From: Micromonospora arida
GTDB taxonomy: Bacteria; Actinomycetota; Actinomycetes; Mycobacteriales; Micromonosporaceae
DNA length: 64,000 nt
Direction of reading: 5' to 3'
Assembly (NCBI RefSeq): GCF_003857035.1
Contig: NZ_QGSY01000330.1
Span: forward strand, 18,530 to 82,529
A program made the position numbers and the translations under genes. The notes beneath the pieces were generated by a model that did no database searches, was not told the origin of the DNA, and worked only from the letters and a program-made list of their open reading frames with translations. Positions 18,204 through 29,300 of the stretch are shown piece after piece (the stretch's first letter is position 1; the number at the start of each line of letters is the position of its first letter).

Positions 18204-19180
18204 CGGGCACCCCCGGCGAAGCGCTGACGGGCGGGTGGCTGCAGCAGCGCCAGGCTCATCCCGGCGCCCCCGCGGGGCGCCGGCAGCGGTCGGGCAGCGT
18301 CGAGCGCCGCAGCCAACTCCTTGACGTCCACCACACCGGGCCGCGCGCCGGCCCGCATCGGCACCGACACCACCTGGCCGGTCGGCTGGCCCTCCTCGTC
18401 GCGCACCGCGACGCTGTGCAGTCGCTGGATCTCCCGGCCGGACTCGGTCCGTGGTCCGGCCGGGAGGTGCGGAACCGCGGCGGCCACGTCGACGCCGAGT
18501 TGGACGCCGTGATGGGGTTCCTCCAGCCAGACCAGCCGGGGTACGCCGCCGAACAGCGCGATCAGCACACCGGGCGACAGCCGTTCCAGTCGCAGGATCG
18601 GCACTACCCTCTCGGGGTGCTCGGCCGCGTGCTCGGCCGGGTCGGCGCCGGACGGCACCGCGGCCGTGGTCCAGGCCCGGACCTGCAGCCCATGCCACCG
18701 CGAGACCAGGGCCGACCGCAGCAGGAAGCCGGTGACCGGCGGGTCCTCGACGGGTTCGTCCGGTTGCCCGGCCGGCGGTGGCCACGGCAGGTCGCTCGGG
18801 CCGTCACCGACCACGATCCGTCCGCGGCGCACGTCTCGCACCTGACGCATCGACCCGAGCACGGCCCGGCGGGTGGCCGGCAAGACCCGCGGTGCCCGCG
18901 TCTGCCAGGTCGGCGGATCGGCGCCCAGCCCCAGCGCGGCCTCGGTGAGTGCGTCGAGCCAGGCCGGGTCGACGTGGAAGAAACGGATCGACTCGGCCGG
19001 CAGCATCGTGGCGTCCGGGACCAGATACGCGTACGGGATGTCGTGCAGCAGCCGCCAGGCCGCGACGCGGGACGACACATAGGACGCCGGTGCGCCCACC
19101 ACGGTCGTCGGCACCAGTCCCGTCTGGTGCGCGGTGGCCAGCGTGTCGAGCAGCTGCCCGTCGGTGACCAGCGCCTTCAT
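18200..19180 (-). CDS. Hypothetical protein of the giant-protein operon
   Basis: The protein of 326 residues starts MKALVTDGQLLDTLATA at ATG 19180, inside the ATGA overlap with the upstream stop, and ends in a GTGA overlap with the next gene. Notable stretches are LLHDIPYAYLVPDATMLP, VTGFLLRSALVSRWHGLQV, LRLERLSPGVLIALFGGVP and RLVWLEEPHHGVQLGVD. The sequence looks globular and soluble, with no signal peptide or membrane segment. I do not recognise a family. The overlaps on both sides mean it is almost certainly made in fixed proportion to its neighbours. Confidence 0.78.
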   Translation of the reverse strand: MKALVTDGQLLDTLATAHQTGLVPTTVVGAPASYVSSRVAAWRLLHDIPYAYLVPDATMLPAESIRFFHVDPAWLDALTEAALGLGADPPTWQTRAPRVLPATRRAVLGSMRQVRDVRRGRIVVGDGPSDLPWPPPAGQPDEPVEDPPVTGFLLRSALVSRWHGLQVRAWTTAAVPSGADPAEHAAEHPERVVPILRLERLSPGVLIALFGGVPRLVWLEEPHHGVQLGVDVAAAVPHLPAGPRTESGREIQRLHSVAVRDEEGQPTGQVVSVPMRAGARPGVVDVKELAAALDAARPLPAPRGGAGMSLALLQPPARQRFAGGAR

Positions 19181-20325
19181 CGCGGTTCCCGGACGGCGTC
19201 GGGGATCCGTGCCGGATCGGCGCGGTGCGGGCGCAGGAGCTCGTGAACCCGGGCCGGGCCGGTCGGTGGCTGAGCGTCCACGCCGACCCGGTTGACGACC
19301 GCGATCTCGGCCCGGTCGATGTCGCGGTGCCAGCCGACCACCTCCTGCATGAACCGGCCGTCCGCCCCGCCGAGCAACCGGCCCAGCTCGGCGGCCGCGG
19401 CCCGTCCCACGTCGTCCGTCCGGGGTGGCCGCGCCGGGTCGACCGGCCCGGCCCGCAACGGACCGCGGTAGGTGGCGGCGTGCGAGTGCCCGTCGTGGTC
19501 CACCCGCCGGATCGGCACGGGTGGGTCGGCGCCGCCGGGCAGTGCCAGCGCGTCGACGTCGAGCCCGCGCGCGATCACCTCGAAGAGCCCCCCGGCGCCC
19601 ACCTCGAACTCCCACGAGTGCAGCACGACGAACGGGGTCGGCGTGGCGGCCGAGGCCGACAGCAGCGCCTCCCGGCCCTCCATCGAGATCAGGCAGGCGG
19701 TGTACGGACCGGGCTCGGTCGGCAGCCGGTTCGCCACGACGACTGCGAACCAGCCGTCGTCGTCGCCCATCGCGAGCTCGGTGTCGGCCACGTTCACCTG
19801 TCGGACGTGGCTGAGCAGGCCGACATCGGCCTTCACCGGCAGGAGCCCGGCCTGGGTGATCGGATCGGTGGCGAGCAGGACGGCGACGTCCGGCCCGTCG
19901 CCGTCGATGTCGCCGGCCGCCGCGAGGGTGGCAAAGTGCTGCTCCCCGACGGCCTCGCGCAGGGGGCGCGGGGCCAGCACGGTGGCCTCGTCAGGGCGGA
20001 CCACGAGCAGGACCAGCCACGGTGTGCCGTCGCTGAACCGACGTTCCCACGGCAGTGTGCGGCGGGTCAGCGCGATGTGCGGCAGCCGCTGGCCGTATGC
20101 GCCGATCGAGCCGGGCGCCGGGTGGACGGCCGCCACATCGGACGGCGACAGGGCGAACCGCGGGCCGGCCACCTCGATGAAGGCGTCGTGCACCGGCGGG
20201 GCGGCCAGCGTGTCATCGGCTGATGCGACGGCGAGCGACGAGCGCACCCGGTAGACACCGGCCGTGATGTCGGGCACCACGCTGTCGTACAGGCGGATGC
20301 TCCCGATCGGGAGGGTCTCGGTCAT
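19177..20325 (-). CDS. Hypothetical protein of the giant-protein operon
   Basis: The protein of 382 residues starts MTETLPIGSIRLYDSVVPD at ATG 20325, with a GGGAGG-like sequence upstream and a 4-base overlap with the giant gene's stop. It contains TPWLVLLVVRPDEATVLAP, DVAVLLATDPITQAGLLPV, DDDGWFAVVVANRLPTEPG and FVVLHSWEFEVGAGGLFEVI, an alternating strand pattern that suggests a mostly beta protein. It has no export signal, no membrane helix and no catalytic motif that I recognise. Only one Lys is visible in the first 170 residues. Function unknown; a structural or assembly role with its operon partners is an inference from gene order. Confidence 0.78.
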   Translation of the reverse strand: MTETLPIGSIRLYDSVVPDITAGVYRVRSSLAVASADDTLAAPPVHDAFIEVAGPRFALSPSDVAAVHPAPGSIGAYGQRLPHIALTRRTLPWERRFSDGTPWLVLLVVRPDEATVLAPRPLREAVGEQHFATLAAAGDIDGDGPDVAVLLATDPITQAGLLPVKADVGLLSHVRQVNVADTELAMGDDDGWFAVVVANRLPTEPGPYTACLISMEGREALLSASAATPTPFVVLHSWEFEVGAGGLFEVIARGLDVDALALPGGADPPVPIRRVDHDGHSHAATYRGPLRAGPVDPARPPRTDDVGRAAAAELGRLLGGADGRFMQEVVGWHRDIDRAEIAVVNRVGVDAQPPTGPARVHELLRPHRADPARIPDAVREPR

Positions 20326-23300
20326 GTCGGTCTCCCTCCCGGGATGCGTGAACGCAGATTGACGCGGACGGCACTGCCTCCGGTACCACCCGGACGGGGC
20401 AGCCCGGGCCGGTCGGTCAGCCGGTCGACCCAGGCGGGCGCTCCACCGTCGACAATCAGCACGGCGGCCGTCCCCGTGCCGGACACCCGAACGCGCAGCG
20501 GTCCGGCGGCACGGCGGATCGGGACCACCAGCAGGGCGCCGTCGGCGGCCGGGACACGCCGGAGCCGGCCGGCCTCGCCGCCGCGGACGTCGATCACCGG
20601 GTCGGCGCCGGCGGAACACTTGACGACCAGCACGTTGCCGGGGCCGTGGACGACCGTGGTGGTGGCCGGCTGACCGGCCAGCACCGAGACGGCCGGCACC
20701 GTGGCGACCGCACCGGGGTAGCGGCCGGCGGGCGGCACCGGGGTCGCGGTGAGCACCACGGCGTCACCGGCCAGGAAGGTGCCCGGCCCGACCCGGATCA
20801 GCTCGTCGCGCAACCGCCAGCCGGCCGCCCGGTCCTGCTCCGGATCGGCCTCGCCGGCCGGCAACAGGGCGACCCGGGCGGTGCGGGGCGGCAGCAGCGC
20901 GGCCAGATCGGCGCCGGCGGGCACGACGCGGTCGACGAGTGGACGGCCACCGGCGGTCAACGCGATCAGGCGCAACCCGCCCCCCTCGCGATCGAGGGCG
21001 AGGTCGGCGAACCGGAGGTCACGGACGTCCCAGACGGCGGCCGCGCCGGGATCGAGCCGCACCGCGCTGGTGTCCCCGTCACGCCGTTGGTCGTCGCGGA
21101 GCGCACCACGACCGGACCACGGCGTCCCCGCCGCGCGTCGTCGTCCCACCCCGAGCAGCCTCGGCTGGGTCGTCCGGCGCCGCCCCGGGACCGGCTTCGG
21201 CACGGGCGGCTCGATCTGGCCCGGCCAGGTCGGCCCGCCGGCCGGCCCGAGCGGCAGCGGCAACGTCGGCTGCTCCTCGACCAGCGTCGACAAGGGAACC
21301 GTCGCGTGGTCGCCGAAGGCCCCGGTGCGCTCAGTGACGGTCAACCCGGCGACGAGCTGGGACCCGCCGATCGCCGCCAGCATCGCCGCGGCCGGCTCGT
21401 CGGCGCGGCCCTGCTCCCACAGCGCCGCCGGGAAGTGACCTTGCTGCCCGGTGACCTCGAGGCTGTCGACCACGTCGGTGGTGGCCGGCTCCCAGTCGCC
21501 GACGATGCGCTTGGAGATCGCGACGGACAGCACCGCCGTGACCGTTTCCAGGTCGGGACCGGCCGGTACGACGTCCAGATCGGACGGTGTCACCACCCCG
21601 GCTGGCCGGTGCTCGCCGGCAGCGGAGTCCTCGATCTTCAGCCCGGTGCACGGCATGGCGCTGTCGACGACCAGGGTGAAGGTCGTACCGACCACCCAGG
21701 GCTCGGCTTCCGACCCGTCCGGCGCGGTGGCCACCGTACTCTCCAGCCGGCCGGCGGTGACGCTGGTGACCGTGGCGGGCTGATCATCGCGGCCACCGCC
21801 GAGATAGGTGCGGCTGACCTCCGCCCAGCTCAGCCACGGCTGCGGCACCTCATCGCCGAACGCGACGGTGATCGAGGTGACGCCGAGGTCGACGCCGGCC
21901 ACCGCCCGCAGCGGCGGCCCGGCGATGTGCAGGTCGGCGCCGACGTCGACGCTCATCCGTACCCGCACGCAGACGAAGACACAGGCCTGGATGGTCAGCG
22001 AGGCGCCGACGCCGATGTGCAGGTCGGCCCGGTAGGTGAACGGATCCCAGGTGACCATGACGTCGACCGAGGTCTCGAACCAGGCCCGGACCGTGCCGCG
22101 GTCGTAGGACGCCTCCAGGCTGCCGCCGAGCATCGCGGCGCTGTGGGTCAGGGCGAAGTAGGTCTCTCCCTTGACGCTGACGCCGGATCCGGGAGTCCAC
22201 TCGAAGCCGACCGGGTCCACCTCCGGGTAGTGGTCGGGGACGGTGAATCGCGGGTGGTAGCCGCCGATGCTCAGCAGCACTTCCGGCGTGGCCAGCCAGG
22301 CCATGAAGGCGAAGCCGCCGGTCAGCCGGCAGTCCTTGCTGAACAGCCAGGAGCCGGCGGTCAGTCCGGCGCGCACCGAGATGATCCGGTCGATGGTGCT
22401 GTAGCTGGCGGCCAGGCCGAGTTCGACCGACAGTACGGTGCCGGCCCCGTCGGACGGCAGCGCGAGCTGGAGGAGTCCGAGCAGCCCGATCTCGACGCCC
22501 GTGTCCAGGCTGACGTAGGCCAGCGCAGTGCCCTGGATGAGGCCGAAGGTCGTGAACCGGACCCCTGCCGCGCCCCAGTAGGCGCCCCGGGCGGGTGACA
22601 GGTCGGCGCCGATCGCCCGCAGCCCGGCCACCGGGTCGTCGCCGAGGCCGAGGTCCCCGGAGACGGCGGCGACCAGCGGGAACGCCGGCACCTCGGCGGG
22701 GTCGTCCGGGACCAGCAGGCGCCGGTTGTAGCCGACACCGGCGGCCAGCCCGAGGACGAAGAAGAAGGGCGGCCCACCGAGCGGGATCGGCACGTTGAGG
22801 AACACGAACAGCGACGTGTACTCGCCCAACTCGTCGTGCGGCTGGGAATAGCTGCCGACCGCGGTCAGGTTGCGCCCGGCCAGCGTCACCGACAGGGCCC
22901 CAAGGTACTCGACGTCGCCGCCGGGCAACGGCAGCTTCTTCAGCCCGCCGGAGACCTCGATCACGTCCGAGGCCAGCGCGACGGCGAGTCCGGCCAGGTC
23001 GACCAGCCAGCTCGCCGGGTCGCCGGCGGTGGCCAGCGGAACCCGTACGGTGAGGTCGTCCAGCCCGATGATCAGGGGGCCGACGGACACGTCGCCGGAC
23101 ACGCCGACGCCGATCCGGTGCGCCGCCGACTCATACGACAGCGCGACCTCGTCCAGGTACAGCGGGCCGAATCCCTGCTGCACCGGCAGGCGCAGGGCTG
23201 GCTCACCGGCGAACCGGACGGTCCAGCCGTCGTCGCCGCTGGCCAGGGTGAGGTCGACCGGCGGGCTGGCCGGGGTCGGGTCGCCGCCGGTGGCGGCGAG

Positions 23301-26300
23301 CAGTGAGGCGGCGACCGGGTTGTCGCCGCCCTCGGACGGGAGCAGCGGAAGGCCGAGGGCGAGCAGTTGCAGCGCCCCGTGCACCGGGCCAGCCGGCCGG
23401 ACCCGGCCGTCGAGGTCCACGTCGACCAGTCCGAACAGGCCCGCGGTGCGGATCGTCACCAGCGGCGTGTCGACCAGCGCGCCGTGCTCGCCGGTGACCG
23501 CGAAGCCGGTGCCGGCCAGCCGGAGCAGCGGCGCCAGCGCGGGAATGCCGCCGGTCGGTACGTCGACCAGCAGGACGGCCACGCCGGCGTCGGCGCCGTC
23601 CCAGTCGGTCGGCACCTCGGCCGGCATGCCCAGGTGCAGCGTCACCGGTGGCCCACCGGCGTTCAGGGCCAGCGTGCCGCGCAGCGAAGGGCCGTACCGG
23701 GTGCCATCGCGGGTCAGGGCCAGCTCCAGTCCCTCGACGATCGGCACGGACGCGCCGGCGACCAGCCGCAGCGGCCCGCCGAGCACGGTTGCCAGGTCGG
23801 GGGTGGCGGCGACGGTGAGGATGCCTCCCCGCCGGCGGGCCAGGCCGGCGGCCACCAACAGGTCACCGGCGTTCGGCCCGCCACTCCACAGCGGATCCTC
23901 CAGGTGGGCCGTGTCGAGCAGTGCCCGGACGGCCAGCGGGACCGCCAGGTGGGTGGCCAGCCGGCGCTGCTGCGCGGCGGTCGGCGGCACCGGGTGCGGG
24001 GCCAGCGGGAGCACCACCGTGGCGTCGGCGAGAAGATCCACCGTCACCGTGCCGGCCTGTTGCGAGGGCAGCGACTCGGCCGTCAGCAGCGGTCGGAGCA
24101 CCATGCCCCGGCCGAGGTCCAGAGCGCCGGCCAGGCTCAGGCTGCTTCCGGCGGCGGACACGTCGAGATCCAGGCTCGCCGCACCGGCGACCGCCCCGGC
24201 CAATTCGGCCCGGACCGTCGCCGGCCCGGTTGCCAGGCCAGTTCCGATCGTCAACCGGCCGCCGCCGCCGAGGGTGGCAGTGAGCTGCGCGACGCCGTCC
24301 ACACTGCTCGCCGTGGCGGCCGGTGCCAGCAGCCGGGCCACCGCGGCCAGCGCGTCGGCCCGGCGACGGGCGGTGGGCAGGTCGGGCGGTGCGCCGGTGA
24401 GGTCGGTGCCGAGGCCGGCCAGTCGGGCGCTGTCGAACCGGCCGGTCACCGGGTCGTACAGCCCGAACGCCGCGGCGACGCCGAGCGCGGCAGTCCTCGC
24501 CGGCGAGTCCGGCAGCCGGTCGGCCAATTCGTCCAGCACCGCGGCGAGCAGCAGCCGGGCGCCGCCGCCGAGTAGGGCGTCCAGCCCGGACACGGCGGGC
24601 AGCAGGCCGATGGTGGCGCCGAGCGCGCCCGGCGTCACCGCCAGTGTCGCCCCGTCCGGCCCAGCGCCGAGGATCACGTCGACGGCCTCCCACGGACCGT
24701 CCGGCAACGGCAGGTGCAGCCGCAGGGTACCGCCCGGGGTGGCGGTCCGGGTGGCATCGACGTCGAGCCACAGATCGGCGTCCAGCGTCGTCGCGGCTGC
24801 GCCCTGCCCGGCCAGCTCGAGCGGACCGTCGCCGGCCAGGCCGATCCGCAGCGTTCCACCAGGCCCGGCCCGGGCGTACAGGGCCAGCCCACCGGGCAGC
24901 GTCAACGGTCCTCCGCCGCCGACCAGCGCGCCCAACTCGGTCAGCAGCGCGCCCACCATCCCGGCATCGGGCGGGCCGGCGCCGTCGCCGCCGAGCCGCC
25001 GGGACAGTTCGGCGCCCGGATCGCGGAGGAAGCCGCCGAGCCAGGGCATGGGCCCACCGCCACGGGCCAAGCCGAGGCCGGCGCCGAGCGCCGCCGCGGC
25101 GAAGGTGCGGGCAGCCGGTCCGGCCAGTCGGTCGAGCAGGTCCGGGTCGGGCGGAAGCAGCGTCGCGGCAGGCTCCAACCCGGGGCCGCGCAGCCGGACG
25201 GCGCCGCCGTCGGCCTCCTTGGTCAGTACGGTGTCGCCGGCGGTCAGCTCCCAGCCGATCCGGCCGGTCGGTTCCTCCGGGAGGGTGACTCGCGCGGTGC
25301 CGGTCAGCAGGCCGTCCTGACCGGCGGGCAGCCCGGCTCCGGTGGTCGTGACTGTGACATCGGCCGGCGTGACCACGAGTTCGACCGGCAGCGCCGGGTG
25401 GTGGTAGCGCCACGGCCCGCGCCCGTCCGGCGAGCCGGTGTCGCGCCGCAGCCCGGCCGCGCCGCCGGGACGATCCAGCACTGCCGCCAGCACGCCACCG
25501 AAGGCGCGGTCGTCCTGGAGCATCGCGATGCCGTCCGGCAGCAGGGCCAGATCCGCACCCGCGCCGGCGACCAGATCCAGCGCGGTCAGCAGCTCGACCA
25601 GCACACCGGCCCGCCCACCCCGCTCGGCCTGCACTCCCAGCTCGGTCAGCACGGCGGCGGCCAGCGCGGGACCGGTCGGGTCGGCCAGGCCCACGACGGG
25701 GGCGGTCACCCCCGCCTGGGCGGTGTCGTACATCAGCAGATCGAGGCGGGTGCCGGTGCCGTCGCGCCGGGCCACGAACTCCGCCCACCGGACCCGCTCC
25801 GGCCCGCCGAGCGGCCCGCCGACCAGCCACCCCGCCGGACTGCCGAGCTCCGCCCCGACCTCGACGGCCGCGCCGTCGCTTGTGGTGTCCAGCCGCACGG
25901 TGAGCGCGACGGAGGCCTCGTCGGCGGCGGCCGGCCCGAGGTCGAGCCCGACACGTACCCCTTGCCGGATCGGCCCTGGAGCGCTGCCGGCGGGCCCGAG
26001 CCGCCACAGCGCGCGGCCCAGGTCGCGGCGGAGGTCACCGGGGAGGGCGCCGCGGACGGCCAGCGCCGGCACCTCGGGCGGCGTGGCCCGGTCCTCACCC
26101 GCCCGGGCCAGCATCGGCGTCAGTGGTTCCCGGGGCACCGGCGGCTCCCCCGGGGCGCCGGTCCGCCAGCCGGTGACGGTGCCGGCCAGCCGGCGCAGTA
26201 CGTACCCGTGCGGGCCGAGGACGGACGGGTCGGCGAACAGCGCCCGGACGGCGTGCACGGTGCCGGCCAGGTCCGGGTCGACCAGCACGCCGGCCGGCCC

Positions 26301-29300
26301 GGGGGCGCCTCCGGCGTCGTCGTCGACGGTGGGGTCGCTGAACGGGGTGCCGAGGGTGACCAGGCCGAGCACCCCGGCCGGTGCCGCCCGCACCCAGTCG
26401 CACGCCACCAGGCCGGCCCAGGAGTGCGCGGCAAGGATCACCCTGTCGACGCCGCGGGCGGCTCGGATACCGTCCACCGCGTGCGCCAGGCGGCCGGCCA
26501 GCTCGGACGAGGTGGCGGTGGCCGCGTCGCCGAGGTCGATCACGTACGCCGGGGACGGCGTCAACCCACCGAGATCGACCAGCGCCGGCTCCACACCGGG
26601 CACCCGCAGGGTGACCGGCAGCGGCGGGCCCAGCCCCAGCGCCTCCGCCAGCGGGTTCCAGTCGCCCGGGTCGGTCAGTCCCGCGTCGACCGCGATCAGC
26701 GTCCAGCCGGCGGGATCGGCGCCTTCCACAGCAGACCGCAGGTGCGCGGCAGCGACGGCGGCGGCGTCCGGGTGCGCGACCAGGTCCCAGTGCGAGGCCG
26801 GCACGGGCGTGGCGGTGGCCCAGCCCGGCGGCGGCGCGGCAGCACCGGCGTGCAGGACGCCGTCGGCGTCGGACAGCACGCTCGCGAGCCGGTCGATCGA
26901 CCCGCCGCTCAACCCGGCCAGGCGGCGCGGATCGATGCCTCCGGCGGCAGACAGGGCCTGCACCGCCGTGACGATGTCCGGGCCGTCCGGAACCGTGTCG
27001 CCCGACCCGTACGCCCATAGTTCCTCGGCCTCGACCGGCTCGTCGCCGGTCTCGACCGCGCCCGCCGCCTCGTAGGTCCTCGACTCCACCGGGAACAGCA
27101 CGGCCGACGCCAGAGGGCCCCACGTCGTCGGCGGCCCGTCACCGGAGATCCACGTCAGCAGCTCGACGGCCGGCTGGTCCGCCTCGTGCAGCGGTGTGCA
27201 CCACGGGGTGTCCGCCGTCCCCGAGCCGCCGGTGTCGTCCGCCGCCGGGTCGACCGAACGGCCGGGAGCGCCGGTCAGTCGCCGGGTGAGCAGCGCCCGC
27301 AACCATGCCAGCAGGCCGAGCAGGTGGGGGCGACCCGCCGCGCTCACGCCGCTCTCGTCCACGGCTATCCCGGTCAGCCAGCCGCCGACGAGCCCGGCTG
27401 GATCGCCCACGCCGGACCGCACGTCGTCCGGGTCCGGCAGGTCCACCGGCGGCGGCCCGTCCCGTGCGCCGGCAAGCACGGTGGCCAGCCGGCCGGCGCC
27501 ACCGATCGCCGATGCGGCGGCCCCGACCAACGTCCGGGCGACCGTCCACAGCACCGCCGCGTTCCCGTCGGCCAGGCCCAGATCCGGCTCGCCGGAGGAC
27601 GGCACGGGCCCGGGGAACTCGATCGCGTCGAGCCTGGCATCGCCGGCGGTGACGCCGCCCACCGTGCTCCGGACGGTCAGCGGTGACCCGGCCGTCCAGC
27701 TGACGGCGACCTCCAGCGGCCCCAGCGTCAGAACGGTGTCACCGACCGGCGAAAGCGCCCCGGGCGCGGTCCGCACTGTGGCGTGCACCGACGACAGCAG
27801 CCGCGGCGCCGCCGCGCCGGCCGGTGCGACGTCCACACCGAGCAGCTCGACCAGCAGATCGGCTTCGACCGCCGGCGCACCGGGCGCGACGGTGACGGTG
27901 GCGGCGACGCGGAGACCGGCGCACAGCCGGGGTGGCCCTCCGGCCACGCCGCCGTCCCACACACACAACGCCATCGGCTCGGCGAAGGAGCCGGCCGGAA
28001 GGTGGTCGAGCGGCACCCGCCACGGGTCGGCCGAGGTGCCTGCCCCGCTCACCACGACCGCATCCAGGTCGTCGCCGGGCGGCGCGCCGCCGAGCAGCGC
28101 CCAACCGCACGCCGCGACCGGCGCCCAGCCGGTCGGGGATTCCCGCAGCGCCGCGTACCAGTCGGTCAGCGCCCGCCCCGGCTGGGTGGCCAGCAGACCG
28201 GCGTCGACGGGCGGCACCCCCGGCGGTGGCGCCAGCCCGAGCAGCCGGAGCAGGGCGGTCGCCGGCACCGAGCGGCCCAGCCCGCCCGCGACCACGTCGG
28301 CGAGGGCCCCGGCCACCGACTCGACCAGGTCGGCACTGGTCAGATCGAGGTGGTCCACGTCGACGGCGCCGGACCCGGGCAGCGCCAGGTGCACGTCGCC
28401 GAGAGCCAGCACCGGAACCACACCGGCCGGCCCGTGTGCCAGCCCGGCCACCAGCGTGCCCACCCGCAGCTCCGTGTCGTGTCCGTCGGCCGGCGGCCAC
28501 AGCCGGCCCGGCGTCGTCACAGTGACCGAGCAGGATCCGCCGACGGTGGCCGGCGCCGTCCCGGCCAGCGGAATGCCGGCCAGGGCCGCTTCGGCGGTGA
28601 GCGTGCCGGCCGGGCCGTCGAACCAGGTACGCACTGCGGCGGTGGCCCGCGGACCGTCCTCCACCCCGATCCGCAGCCCGAACCCGGGGGCGCTGCCGCC
28701 CGGTCGACGCAACGTCAGGTCGAGCGGTTCACCCGGAGCCGGTGCGGGGGAACCAGCCGGCAGCGGTCGTCCGTCGAGCAGCGCCAGCAGGTCGGCCGAC
28801 CACTGCAGCACCGGCGGCTCGGGCCCGGTGAGCAAGTCCGACAGCCAGCCTCGCCAGGCCGATGAGGCATCGGTCGAGGGCGCCAGCGGCAACGGCGGCA
28901 CCCCGCCGGACAGACCCAGTACGCCGGCCAGTGGCGGACCGGCCAGCGGCGAGATCAGCGCCCGGATGGCGTCGCCGGGCGCGGTGCCGGCCGCCGGGTC
29001 GAGCGTCACGGGATCGGCACCGGCCGGGCTGACGACCACGGTGACGGTGCTGTCCGCCGCCAGGTCCGGACCGGCCAATCCGGCGCGGACCGCCAGCCCG
29101 GTCCCGTCGGCGGCGTGGCTGCTGAGCGTCACGGTGACAGGGTGCTCGTCGGTGCCGGCCACGGCGGTGACCCGCGATCCGGACCCGGACACCAGCGGGA
29201 CCGCCAGCTCGAGCGTCCCGCTTTCGGCCGGCAGGACGAGGGCCAGGCCGACCACCACCGACCCGCCGGCGTCCACAGTGGTGATGGACACCGTGACGCC

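Noticed and set aside
23863..26007. A 714-codon minus-strand frame inside the giant gene, plus long plus-strand frames at 20646-22598, 22870-25320 and 27196-29322
   Set aside because: They are Arg/Pro/Gly-rich shadow frames caused by extreme GC content, with no motif or ribosome site; the 3075-residue frame carries the recognisable sequence.
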